From positions 1 through 64,000 of the forward strand of contig NZ_JACRMG010000027.1 in NCBI RefSeq assembly GCF_016219575.1: DNA of 64,000 nucleotides, given 5' to 3'. Position numbers and translations under genes: made by a program. Under the pieces are notes generated by a model that had not been told where the DNA came from, did no database searches, and saw only the letters and a program-made list of their open reading frames with translations. Below are positions 17,021-25,605 of the stretch, piece after piece (the stretch's first letter is position 1; each line of letters opens with the position of its first letter). The DNA is from Bradyrhizobium sp. (GTDB taxonomy: Bacteria > Pseudomonadota > Alphaproteobacteria > Rhizobiales > Xanthobacteraceae).

Positions 17021-17905
17021 GTGCATTGTAGTAGCTGCGGAGGAACTGCACTTCGGACGCGCTGCCCAAAAAATGGGAATATGCCTTCCGCGCTTGGGCG
17101 GCATATCAAGCTTCTGGAAGAACATCTGTCCACAAGACTGATTGATCGCACTACACGCAGCGTGGCACTGACTGGCGATGGCGTATTGCTTCTGGAACTC
17201 GCCCGCGCACTGCTTTCTGACGTAGCTGGCATTGAGGCTAGATTTCGCGGCAGCAGCCGCAAGCGATCCGCACCTCTTCGGCTTGGTGCTATTGACGGCG
17301 CTGCGGTTGGTTTGGTGCCCCGTCTACTTCAAGATTTTCGCAGACGACGTCCGCAGGCAGAAGTTCGATTGTTTGAAGACAAGACCATCCGGCTTCTGCC
17401 ACAACTTATTTCCGGCCGCATCGATCTTGCGTTCGTTCGACCGCCCGAAACTCCAGACAAGCGGCTTGAGTTTCTGTTCTTGTTCAATGAAACGCCCGTC
17501 GTCGCCTTTCCGGAACATCACGCCTTCGCGCGGAGGTCTCAGGTGACAATCGCAGATCTTGCAAACCAGCCGTTAATTGTCGCCGAACGCCGCTCGCGTC
17601 CGCATAGTCACGATCTCACCACCAAGTTGTTTGCCGAGGCGAGGCTGAAGCCGCGCATCGTGCAGTATGCCGAGGAGAAGCAAACTATTATCAATTTCGT
17701 AGCAGCAGATATTGGCGTTGCAATCGTTCCGCGCTGGACATCTCGCCTTTCGTCGCGTGGCGTTCGTTACGTTCCTCTTAGGCCAATCGGTGAATATCGG
17801 TTGCCGCTCCCGGCGGCCTGGCCTCGCGGATCACGTGACGCCACGAGAGACGCGATGCTGGAAATGTTGAAGGCTGGCCTGGCAGGCTACGCTCTGGATG
17901 CCTAA
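17021..17905 (+). pseudogene. LysR-family regulator lacking an intact N-terminal HTH
   Basis: From IKLLEEHLSTRLIDRTTRSVALT onward the protein is a normal LysR regulator, with the effector domain starting LRLGAIDGAAVGLVPRLL and ending GYALDA. The DNA-binding start is not in the same frame: AAEELHFGRAAQKM lies in another frame at about 17031-17070, and the codons before it run into the small gene on the other strand, so the first helix is missing. A one-base shift near 17080 joins the two. The annotated start (GTG 17021) therefore has no proper recognition helix. It is probably a decayed gene. Confidence 0.7.
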
Positions 17906-17985
17906 CGGAACGACGGAGCGTGGCAGCGGGGGTCCGCTACATCGCGATACCCACCAATTCGGAGGCTCTGTGTTCTGAGAGCAGC

Positions 17986-18510
17986 CTAACTCAATAGGTC
18001 GCTATTCCGCCCAGTCGGAACATTCTCGCCCTTTGAGCCTTTCGTCCTTTCGTCAATCGCATCCCGTCCCTGCGCAAGGAGGCGGTCGAGCACGACAAAC
18101 AGCGCAGACATCAGGTCCGCGCCGAGCGCCTTCTCAATTTCTCGATAGCGGGCGTCGACGTGGTTGGCCACCTCGCCGACGAGGGTCAGCCCGCTCTTGG
18201 CGAGGGTCACGAACACCTTCCTATGATCCTCCCTGCCCCGCTCCCGCGTCACATATCCGGTTGCCTCAAGCCGAGAGAGGATGTTTGACAGGCTTGGCCC
18301 GGAAATCTGACAAAGCGAAGTAATCTCGTGCTGCTCCAGCCGCTCGTGATCATTAAGCACGCGCAATATCCGCCATTGCTGCTCGGTCAGGCCAAAGTCC
18401 TGAAAAATCGGACGAAAATGCTGAAGTAGAACCTCGCGGGCCTGCAGCAACATCAGCGGAAGATTCCGCCTCCGCGGCACGCCTCCGGGCGCCTTCGTGG
18501 ATTTCTTCAC
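17986..18510 (-). CDS. hpaR: MarR-family regulator of homoprotocatechuate degradation (HpaR)
   Basis: 174 residues from GTG 18510, chosen because AGGAG lies seven bases upstream; upstream in-frame ATGs would overlap the operator. A winged helix occupies the middle: RNLPLMLLQAREVLLQHFRP, then GLTEQQWRILRVL, ITSLCQISGPSLSNILSRLE and the wing YVTRERGREDHRKVFVTL. This is the pattern of HpaR, the repressor of the hpa meta-cleavage operon, released by hydroxyphenylacetates. It is divergent from hpaD, with 89 bases between starts holding an AT-rich palindrome. The C-terminal tail is longer than in enteric HpaR. Confidence 0.85.
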   Translation of the reverse strand: MKKSTKAPGGVPRRRNLPLMLLQAREVLLQHFRPIFQDFGLTEQQWRILRVLNDHERLEQHEITSLCQISGPSLSNILSRLEATGYVTRERGREDHRKVFVTLAKSGLTLVGEVANHVDARYREIEKALGADLMSALFVVLDRLLAQGRDAIDERTKGSKGENVPTGRNSDLLS

Positions 18511-18534
18511 GGGAATTCTCCTGGCCCCTTGACT

Positions 18535-18580
18535 AGTTAACATGTTATTCATTATCATATTAATGATTAATATAGTAACA
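18535..18580. promoter_or_regulatory. Probable HpaR operator/promoter between hpaR and hpaD
   Basis: The divergent intergenic region is sharply AT-rich in a GC-rich genome. It has the odd-centred palindrome ATTAATGATTAAT at 18559-18571, nested between TGTTA (18543-18547) and TAACA (18576-18580). MarR-family repressors bind such sites over their own promoters. Binding by HpaR is inferred from position. Confidence 0.6.
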
Positions 18581-18599
18581 TTTATCGGGAGAGAAGCCC

Positions 18600-19445
18600 A
18601 TGGGTGAAATCGTACTTGCCGCAAAGGTTGCACACGTTCCCTCGATCCTGATCTCGGAGCAGGACGGTCCGCTGAAGGGAAAACGAGCCGCCGCCATCGA
18701 GGCTCTGCGTGAGATCGGCCGGCGTGCCCGCGAACGCGGAGCCGACACGTTTCTGGTGTTCGACACGCACTGGATCTCGAATTTCGGCTGTCACATGAAT
18801 GCCAATGCGCGCCATCGCGGCGTCTATACCAGTCACGAGGCGCCCCACATGATCCAGAACATGCACTACGACTATCCGGGCGATCCCGAACTCGGCGAAG
18901 CCATTGCAGCGGAAGCGCGCAAAGACAGGCTGGAGGTGCTGGCGCACAAGGTCGAGACCCTGCCGCTCGAATACGGGACGATCGTGCCCATGCACTACAT
19001 GAACGAGGAAGGCTGGGCACGCGTGCTGTCGGTCGCGGCGCCGATCTTCGCCAGCGTCGAGGAGAACCGTGCCTTCGGGGCGGCCTGTGCGCGCGCCATC
19101 GCGGCGTCGAACCGCAAGGTAGCCGTGCTCGCCTCCGGATCGATGTCCCACAAGCTCGTCTCTAACGACAAGGTCGGGGATGGCCAATGGGAACAGGTCG
19201 GCAGCGAATTCAACCGGCAGATGGACCTTCGAATTCTTGACCTCTGGAAGGAGCGTCGCTACCCGGAATTCGTGCGCCTGCTTCCAGAGTACTCGACCAA
19301 GTGCAATGGCGAGGCCCTGATGGCAGATACGCACATGATGTTCGGTCTGCTCGGCTGGGATGCGTACAAAGGCGAGACTGAGGTACTCTGCCCCTACTTC
19401 CCTTCATCGGGCAGCGGCCAGATAATCGCCGAGCATCACCTTTGA
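18600..19445 (+). CDS. hpaD: Homoprotocatechuate 2,3-dioxygenase, LigB (class III) type
   Basis: 281 residues. It matches the iron-dependent HpaD of enteric bacteria, which opens homoprotocatechuate at the 2,3 bond to give 5-carboxymethyl-2-hydroxymuconate semialdehyde. The start ATG 18600 follows GGGAGAG. Histidines of the LigB fold are visible in AAKVAHVPS (residue 12), FDTHWIS (near 57), the TIVPMHYM segment and SGSMSHKL. The gene stands alone on the plus strand, divergent from hpaR and convergent with the HpaG-like gene. A second, unrelated homoprotocatechuate dioxygenase lies at 29364-30344, so the role may be redundant or tuned to another catechol. Confidence 0.88.
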   Translation: MGEIVLAAKVAHVPSILISEQDGPLKGKRAAAIEALREIGRRARERGADTFLVFDTHWISNFGCHMNANARHRGVYTSHEAPHMIQNMHYDYPGDPELGEAIAAEARKDRLEVLAHKVETLPLEYGTIVPMHYMNEEGWARVLSVAAPIFASVEENRAFGAACARAIAASNRKVAVLASGSMSHKLVSNDKVGDGQWEQVGSEFNRQMDLRILDLWKERRYPEFVRLLPEYSTKCNGEALMADTHMMFGLLGWDAYKGETEVLCPYFPSSGSGQIIAEHHL

Positions 19446-19503
19446 TCGAATAGTCAGGCCGATCCGCCTCGCAAAGCACGTCTGGCGCGCGCAGTGCCGC
19501 GCG

Positions 19504-20361
19504 TCATTCCGCTACCACAGTATTGCGAAGAACGCCGATCCCGGACGACTCTACCTCGATGAGGTCGCCGGGCTTGAGCCAGCGCGGCGGATCGAACCGT
19601 GCGCCCGCGCCGGTCGGCGTACCCGTTGCGATCATATCGCCGGGCTTGAGCGTCGCAAATGTCGACAGATACGCGATCAGAAAGTCGAACGGGAACATCA
19701 GGCGCTCGGTACTGTCCTGTTGCCTGACCTCTCCATTTACGCGGGTAATGATGTCGTGGGGCCCGCGGGGATCGCACTCGTCGGCAGTGACGATCCACGG
19801 TCCAATACTCCCGGAGCGGTCAAAATTCTTGCCCTGTGTGACGTTGAACTTGCCATGCCGAAGCCAATCCCGGATGGTCCCCTCGTTGCAGAGCGTCATT
19901 CCGAAGATGTGCGACCATGCTTCGTTGCGCGGAATATGGCGCCCACCCTTGCCGACGACGATCACGAGCTCTCCTTCATAGTCGAGTTCTTGCGACACCC
20001 TCGGCTTCTCGATCGGTTGCCCGGAGCCCACTACGGAGGAAGGGCTTCTCACAAACAGGCTCGGATATTTGGGTACGTCTGAATTGTCCTTGTATTCGGC
20101 GTTCCGGTCGCCGTAGTTAACGCCGATGCACCATAGTTTTTCCGGAGTAAGGACGGGCGGGAGCAGCGTCACAGCCTCAAGCGAATGATCCGGAGCTTGG
20201 CCAGCCACTGCCCGCTTTGCGACCGAAAGTCCGTCGGCCGCGATCAACGCCTTCAGGTCGGGAAAGTCCGAGCCGATTCGACCGGTGAGATCGACGATCC
20301 CATGGTTCGCGGCAGCGCCGTAGCGCTGCTCGCCATTCAATTGATAGCTCAACAGTCGCAT
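19504..20361 (-). CDS. Fumarylacetoacetate hydrolase-family protein, HpaG-like
   Basis: 285 residues from ATG 20361, after GGAGGT. The short N-terminal domain (MRLLSYQLNGEQRYG) is followed by the FAH catalytic domain with PSSVVGSGQPIE, the metal-binding glutamates in QELDYEGELVIVVG and later CNEGTIRDW, and a closing GDLIEVESSGIGVLRN. In the Hpa pathway this fold decarboxylates 5-carboxymethyl-2-oxo-hex-3-ene-1,7-dioate (HpaG). Its place at the end of the hpa operon supports that, but the sequence also fits other FAH hydrolases. It is convergent with hpaD, with 58 bases between the stops. Confidence 0.75.
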   Translation of the reverse strand: MRLLSYQLNGEQRYGAAANHGIVDLTGRIGSDFPDLKALIAADGLSVAKRAVAGQAPDHSLEAVTLLPPVLTPEKLWCIGVNYGDRNAEYKDNSDVPKYPSLFVRSPSSVVGSGQPIEKPRVSQELDYEGELVIVVGKGGRHIPRNEAWSHIFGMTLCNEGTIRDWLRHGKFNVTQGKNFDRSGSIGPWIVTADECDPRGPHDIITRVNGEVRQQDSTERLMFPFDFLIAYLSTFATLKPGDMIATGTPTGAGARFDPPRWLKPGDLIEVESSGIGVLRNTVVAE

Positions 20362-20415
20362 GATCATTACCTCCAGAAGCACACATGACGGTAGAGCCAC
20401 GCCAGACCGCGCCCG

Positions 20416-21456
20416 TTAGCGTCCTGCCTTGCGTTCGATCTCCAGCCGCTCTTCAGCGCCGCGCCGCAGCGACGCAAGCTGCGCCAGCAATCCCTGCGGA
20501 TCGACCAGCGGATTTGGCTCGCTTGAATTGCGCGTGATCACCTTCTCGCGGATTTCCGTCAAGCCATTCGAGAACGGGTGTGTCGTGAGATGGACCGTGA
20601 CGGGGTTATTCGGCTGTTTGACCAACCGCTCGATCTTGTCGAGGCTAGCGATGAATCCCTCGACCTGCTTCGAATTTTCGATCGCATTGAGCCCAAGTCC
20701 GCCGACGGTGATCGCGCGATATGTCTTGGCGCCGTCCTTGACGTCGTAGATGTAGGAAGCAGTGCCGTGGGTGTGTCCAGGCGTTTCGAGCACGCCGAAC
20801 GTATTATCCCCGAGCTTGATCGTGTCGCCGTCCTTCACCACGACACCCTGCTCAATCATCGACCACCGGCGCGGGGTCGCTTCCGATTGCTTGGCCGATT
20901 GAGCGGCTTCGTCCCATCCGGTCTGCGTCATCACGAACTTGGCGTTCGGCAGAAGTGGCTTCAGCTTGACGGCACCGCCGACATGATCGAAATGGCCATG
21001 AGTCATCAGGACGTATTTGATATCGGCAAAATCGACGCCGACCTTGCGGAGGTTAGCGATCAACTGATCCACGTGGGGCTCGTGCAGCGTATCGATCAGC
21101 ACGATGCCATCGCTTGTGCGGATCACCCAGGAGGAAACCCAGCAGACGCCGACGTAATGCACATTGTCGAAGACCTTCCACGGCTCGATGTACTGGGCCT
21201 TGGGATTGCCCAGCCAGGCTCCGAGATCGGGCGGCATCTTGCCCGTTCGGCCGAACTCCTCGAACCGGGCCAGTATCTCCTTTGACGGGCATCCTTCGAA
21301 GGGCTGCGCGACGGCCGGGGCCGCCATGGATAGCGCTGCGGCGAACAGGCCCGCGCCGGCCAGAACGAGCGAGCGAAGCGCCTTCGTCCTAGCCGCAGCC
21401 GTCCGCGCAGGACGCGGCGGCCGCGAAGCGAGGTTTACTCCATTAAGTTCCAGCAT
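20416..21456 (-). CDS. Secreted MBL-fold metallohydrolase
   Basis: 346 residues. A long N-terminal signal sequence has a hydrophobic core (SLVLAGAGLFAAALSMAAP) and an AVAQPF cleavage region, so the protein is probably periplasmic. The metallo-beta-lactamase fold shows the zinc motif MTHGHFDHVGG near residue 150 and a later ETPGHTHGTASY near 230. These histidines resemble subclass B3 enzymes, but the long insertion and the context argue for a hydrolase of a catabolic lactone, ester or thioester rather than a resistance enzyme. It lies between the FAD oxidase and the HpaG-like gene in the same operon. Its substrate is unknown. Confidence 0.8.
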   Translation of the reverse strand: MLELNGVNLASRPPRPARTAAARTKALRSLVLAGAGLFAAALSMAAPAVAQPFEGCPSKEILARFEEFGRTGKMPPDLGAWLGNPKAQYIEPWKVFDNVHYVGVCWVSSWVIRTSDGIVLIDTLHEPHVDQLIANLRKVGVDFADIKYVLMTHGHFDHVGGAVKLKPLLPNAKFVMTQTGWDEAAQSAKQSEATPRRWSMIEQGVVVKDGDTIKLGDNTFGVLETPGHTHGTASYIYDVKDGAKTYRAITVGGLGLNAIENSKQVEGFIASLDKIERLVKQPNNPVTVHLTTHPFSNGLTEIREKVITRNSSEPNPLVDPQGLLAQLASLRRGAEERLEIERKAGR

Positions 21457-21506
21457 GACGAACTCCTTTCAATTTTCGGCTTGAGGAAAACGGCTCTCGT
21501 CGACGT

Positions 21507-22979
21507 TCATGTGGGCAACGCCGGATCGAGGAACAGCTTGCCCGGATTGAGAATGCCGCGCGGATCAAGCGCGGCTTTGAGCGATTGCATTACGTCGAGC
21601 GCGTCCACTCCATGTTCACGTTGCAGAAAAGCACGCTTGCCCAGGCCAATCCCGTGCTCGCCCGAGCACGTCCCTCCAAGCGCGAGTCCTCGCTCCACGA
21701 TCTTGTGATCGAGGGCGAGCGCCCGCTCGAGTTCGGAAGGATCGTCCGGATCAACCAGAATGCAACAGTGGAAGTTGCCGTCACCTACGTGGCCGGCAAT
21801 AGGCGCGATCAAGCCAGATGCGGCGATGTCTTCCTTGGCTCCAAGTACCGCATCCGCAAGACGGGAAATCGGCACGCACACGTCCGTCGCGATTCCCTTC
21901 GCGCCTGGACGCAAGGCGACTGCTGCAGGGTAGGCCCGATGTCGCGCGGTCCAAAGGCGATTGCGCGCCTCCGTGCCAGTGGCCCAGGAGAACCGCAGGC
22001 TTCCGGCCTCGCTCGCCACCGCCTCAACGAGCTCTGCCTGCTCCTTGACACTGGAGGTGCTGCCGTTGAACTCGAAGAACAAGGTCGGCAGCGGCTCCAA
22101 ATCGTCGAGCTTGGAATAGGCAATGCTGGCTCCCATCTGCACATCGTCGAGCAGTTCGACGCGTGCGATGGGAATGCCGAGTTGCATGGTCGCAAAAACC
22201 GTATCGACGGCCGCGGCCAGGTTCGGGAACTGGCTGATGGCCGCGCTGGTCGCCTCCGGGACGCCATGCAGGCGCAATCGAATCTTGGTGATGACGCCCA
22301 GCGTGCCTTCAGAGCCGATGAAGAGGTGCGTCAGATCGTATCCGTTCGCTGCCTTGCGAACGCGTCCGCCGGTGGAAATGACACGGCCATCCGCCAGGAC
22401 GACCTCCAGACCAAGCACATTTTCACGGATCGTGCCGTAGCGCACCGCATTGGTACCGCTTGCGCGCGTCGCGCACATGCCGCCGATCGTGCATTCCGCG
22501 CCGGGATCCACCGGAAAGAAGAGACCTCGGTCCCGAATGTACGAATTGAGCTGCTCCCTGGTCACACCGGGCTCGATGAGGCAATCCATGTCCTCCTCAT
22601 TGACTTCGATAATGGAGTTCATCCGGGAAAGATCGAGGCTTATTCCACCGCAGACCGCGTTGACCTGTCCTTCCAGGCTTGAGCCGGCCCCGAAGGGCAC
22701 GACCGGAACCCGTTCGCGATGGCACTGCTCCAGCAAGCGCCGGATCTCATCCACCGTTTCAACGAAGGCGACGGCGTCGGGCATCGATGGCGCGACGGGT
22801 CCCTCTCCCTGGGCGTGCTGTTGACACAGGGTTACATTCGTCGACAGCCGATCGCCGAGAACCTGGCGCGCCGTCCCGATGACGGCCGCGATGCGCTCAG
22901 GAGACGCGCGCTCGTGTGGCTGGCGCCAAATCGCATCTTTCAGGGGCCCGTGTTCGTTGAAACTTTTCTTATCCGACAC
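21507..22979 (-). CDS. FAD-linked oxidase (glycolate/D-lactate dehydrogenase type)
   Basis: 490 residues from GTG 22979, chosen because GGAGGG precedes it; an open extension upstream has no family character. The N-terminal FAD-binding domain has PVVPFGAGSSLEGQVN and a CTIGGMCATRASGTNAVRYG loop. The C-terminal substrate domain has the histidine motifs GHVGDGNFHCCILVD and GGTCSGEHGIGLGKRAF. The family oxidises D-2-hydroxy acids to 2-oxo acids. In this operon an aromatic 2-hydroxy acid such as hydroxyphenyllactate, giving the arylpyruvate used by the TPP enzyme upstream, is an attractive guess. The neighbouring liv genes would supply uptake. Confidence 0.82.
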   Translation of the reverse strand: MSDKKSFNEHGPLKDAIWRQPHERASPERIAAVIGTARQVLGDRLSTNVTLCQQHAQGEGPVAPSMPDAVAFVETVDEIRRLLEQCHRERVPVVPFGAGSSLEGQVNAVCGGISLDLSRMNSIIEVNEEDMDCLIEPGVTREQLNSYIRDRGLFFPVDPGAECTIGGMCATRASGTNAVRYGTIRENVLGLEVVLADGRVISTGGRVRKAANGYDLTHLFIGSEGTLGVITKIRLRLHGVPEATSAAISQFPNLAAAVDTVFATMQLGIPIARVELLDDVQMGASIAYSKLDDLEPLPTLFFEFNGSTSSVKEQAELVEAVASEAGSLRFSWATGTEARNRLWTARHRAYPAAVALRPGAKGIATDVCVPISRLADAVLGAKEDIAASGLIAPIAGHVGDGNFHCCILVDPDDPSELERALALDHKIVERGLALGGTCSGEHGIGLGKRAFLQREHGVDALDVMQSLKAALDPRGILNPGKLFLDPALPT

Positions 22980-23117
22980 CGCGTCAACCCTCCTGCTTCC
23001 TCGACATCGAAGCAATCGCTCCGGTCCTACCCAATCCCTTCTCCTCAAGGCAAATGCGGCCTTCGTGGGAAACGGCCAAAAGCCGGATTGCAGCAAGTCC
23101 GTCTGCGGCCGCCGAAG

Positions 23118-23846
23118 TCATGCCGCGACCTCTGGCTCGAAACCAAGGTAGCTTGCGACCACGCGAGGATCCTTGGAGACCGTTTCGGCCGGGCCCTTCA
23201 TCACGATCTCGCCAAGCTCCATCACGTAGGCCCGGTTGGCGATGCGCAGCGCCGCCTGCGCATTCTGCTCGACTAGAAGGACCGCAATCCCGGCTTGCCG
23301 CAGATCGCCGATGATCTTGAAGATGTCTGCCACGATGCGGGGTGCCAGTCCGAGGCTGGGCTCGTCCAGCATCAGCAGCCTCGGCCGTCCCATCAGGGCA
23401 CGCCCCATGGCAAGCATTTGCTGCTCGCCACCGGACAGCGTGCCGGCCAATTGAAGCCTGCGCTCCTTCAGGCGAGGAAATAGAGCGTAGACCCGCTCGA
23501 ACGCGACGGCAGTCGAGGCTTTGCTGGAACGGAACGCACCGAGCAGCAGGTTGTCTTCCACCGTCATGCTGGCGAACAGTTCGCGGTGCTCGGGAACCAA
23601 TGACAGCCCACAGCCGACGCGATCCTCGATGTCGAGACGGCCGAGATCACGGCCATCAAACCGTATCCGGCCACGGAACGGCAGGATGCCCATCGTCGCG
23701 CTGAGGAGCGTCGTCTTGCCCGCACCGTTGGCACCGACGATGGTCACAATCTCCCCAGCGGCCACATCGAGAGAAACAGTGCGGACCGCTTCGACCTTGC
23801 CGTAGGACACCGAAACTTCGTCGAGCGAAAGCAGTTTCTCCGTCAT
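23118..23846 (-). CDS. livF: Branched-chain/aromatic acid ABC transporter ATPase (LivF-like)
   Basis: 242 residues with a complete ABC set: Walker A GANGAGKTTL near 38-47, signature LSGGEQQ near 140, Walker B RLLMLDEPS, and the switch region LLVEQN. Length and motifs fit LivF, the second ATPase of hydrophobic amino-acid/amide uptake transporters. Its start overlaps the stop of the LivM-LivG gene by four bases (ATGA), so they are coupled. The transporter sits inside the arylacetate operon, so it more likely imports an aromatic acid or related substrate than leucine. Confidence 0.88.
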   Translation of the reverse strand: MTEKLLSLDEVSVSYGKVEAVRTVSLDVAAGEIVTIVGANGAGKTTLLSATMGILPFRGRIRFDGRDLGRLDIEDRVGCGLSLVPEHRELFASMTVEDNLLLGAFRSSKASTAVAFERVYALFPRLKERRLQLAGTLSGGEQQMLAMGRALMGRPRLLMLDEPSLGLAPRIVADIFKIIGDLRQAGIAVLLVEQNAQAALRIANRAYVMELGEIVMKGPAETVSKDPRVVASYLGFEPEVAA

Positions 23847-25600
23847 GCCGCAACTCCCAGATAGGCCTCGATCACGTCGGCGTTCGTCTTGATTTCGGAC
23901 GGTACCCCTTCGGCGATCTTCGTGCCGAAATCGAGCACAACGATCCGCTCGGCAAGGTTCATCACGAATCCCATGTCGTGCTCGACTAGGAGGATCGACA
24001 TTCCTTCGTCGCGAAGCTGGCGGATCAGCGTGGCCAGCGCTTGCTTCTCATTGTGTCGAAGGCCGGCTGCCGGTTCATCGAGCAGGAGCAGCACCGGATC
24101 GGCACAGAGCGCCCGAGCAATCTCGACAATGCGCTGCTGTCCGAGCGCCAGGCTTCCGGCAAGCTGGTGCATCTGGGCGCCGAGCCCTACCCGCTCAATT
24201 TGCCGCGCCGCTTCAGCAAGCAGCCTTGCCTCGTCTTCCCGATCAAGGCGCAGCATGCTGGAGACGGCACCGGAGCGACCGCGTAGGTGGGCACCGATCG
24301 CCACATTCTCCAGTACCGTCATATCGGGCACCAGTTTGACGTGCTGGAACGTGCGGGCCACGCCTCGCCGGACGATCTCCTGTGGCGAAAGACCGGCGAT
24401 CGGATTACCGAACAGCGATATCCTGCCGGCGGTGGCCTCCAGCACTCCGGTTATTAGATTGAAGGTGGTGCTCTTGCCCGCACCATTCGGACCGATCAGC
24501 GCCACGATCTCGCGCGACGCCACGGCGAAACTGACGTCGTTGACAGCAATGACACCTCCAAATCGCTTCTGCGCGCCTTCTACTTCGAGCAGTTTGCCCT
24601 CGCCTGAATCGGCCTTGGCGCGAGCGGGCAATGCTGAGGCCTTGCGGGGCTTCGCCTGCGGCCGTGCAAAAGGCCAGAATGCCGAAAGCCGCGGCCACAT
24701 ACCTTCCGGCGCGATTTGCAGGAGCAGCACCAGCAGAACGCCGAACACGATGACCTCCAGCTGGCCCTCGCCGTAGGGTGCGCTCTTCAGCACCTCCTTG
24801 AATACGACGACGATGCCGGAGCCAAGCACTGCACCCCACACATGTCCGGCCCCACCGACCACGGCAATGAAGAGATATTCGATACCGGCCTGGGCCCCGA
24901 ACGGCGTTGGATTCACCGCACGAATAAAATGGGCATAGAGCCATCCGGAAAAGCCGGCGAGAACCGCAGCATGGATGAAGACCAGAAGCTTGGCCCGCGC
25001 GGTCTGCACGCCGAAGGATTCCGCCGCCAGATGGCCGCGCCGCAGCGCGCGGATCGCCCTGCCCGTCCGCGAGTCCAGAAGGTTGAGAGTGAGAATCGCG
25101 CTAATCAGCACGCCGCCCCAGATCACATAATAGATCGATCCGGCTCCAATCATGCTCCAGGAGCCGACCGACAGAGGAGGGATGCCGGTAATGCCGTCAT
25201 TGCGTCCGAGGAACTCAAGCTTACTGAACAGGTAGTACAGGCTCAGTCCCCAGGCGATGGTGCCGAGCGGCAAATAATGGCCGGACAGGCGGACCGTAAC
25301 CAGGCCCAGTATCACCGCCAACAGCCCGCTCACCAGCAGCGAAGCAGGCAGCGTGAGCCAGGGCGAGAGACCGAAATGGGTCGTCAGCACCGCGGTCGTG
25401 TAGGCACCGAAGCCGCAGAACGCCGCCTGACCGAACGATGTGAGACCGCCGACACCCGTTAACAAGACCAACCCCATCGAGACGAGGGCCGCCAAACCGA
25501 TGTTATCGAGCAGAACGAGCCAGAAGGGAGGAATTTCCGGCACGAAAGGGATTACCGCCACCACCGCCGCGAACAAGGCAATCGGCCAATGCTGGGTCAT
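23843..25600 (-). CDS. Fused ABC transporter permease and ATPase (LivM-LivG)
   Basis: 585 residues in one open frame. Residues 1 to about 300 are a LivM-type permease with eight or so hydrophobic segments and the motif LDSRTGRAIRALRRGHLAAESFG near 190-212. A charged linker (AKPRKASALPARAKADSGEGK) leads to a LivG-type ATPase with Walker A GPNGAGKST near 370, signature SLALGQQRIVEIARAL, and Walker B LLLLDEPAAGL. LivM and LivG are separate in most transporters. The ATPase keeps the LivG insert EATAGRISLFG. The gene follows livH after five bases and overlaps livF. Confidence 0.88.
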   Translation of the reverse strand: MTQHWPIALFAAVVAVIPFVPEIPPFWLVLLDNIGLAALVSMGLVLLTGVGGLTSFGQAAFCGFGAYTTAVLTTHFGLSPWLTLPASLLVSGLLAVILGLVTVRLSGHYLPLGTIAWGLSLYYLFSKLEFLGRNDGITGIPPLSVGSWSMIGAGSIYYVIWGGVLISAILTLNLLDSRTGRAIRALRRGHLAAESFGVQTARAKLLVFIHAAVLAGFSGWLYAHFIRAVNPTPFGAQAGIEYLFIAVVGGAGHVWGAVLGSGIVVVFKEVLKSAPYGEGQLEVIVFGVLLVLLLQIAPEGMWPRLSAFWPFARPQAKPRKASALPARAKADSGEGKLLEVEGAQKRFGGVIAVNDVSFAVASREIVALIGPNGAGKSTTFNLITGVLEATAGRISLFGNPIAGLSPQEIVRRGVARTFQHVKLVPDMTVLENVAIGAHLRGRSGAVSSMLRLDREDEARLLAEAARQIERVGLGAQMHQLAGSLALGQQRIVEIARALCADPVLLLLDEPAAGLRHNEKQALATLIRQLRDEGMSILLVEHDMGFVMNLAERIVVLDFGTKIAEGVPSEIKTNADVIEAYLGVAA

Positions 25601-25605
25601 CGCGA

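Noticed and set aside
20416..21456. MBL protein as a beta-lactam resistance gene
   Set aside because: It resembles subclass B3 enzymes only in the zinc motif, is longer, and sits inside a catabolic operon.
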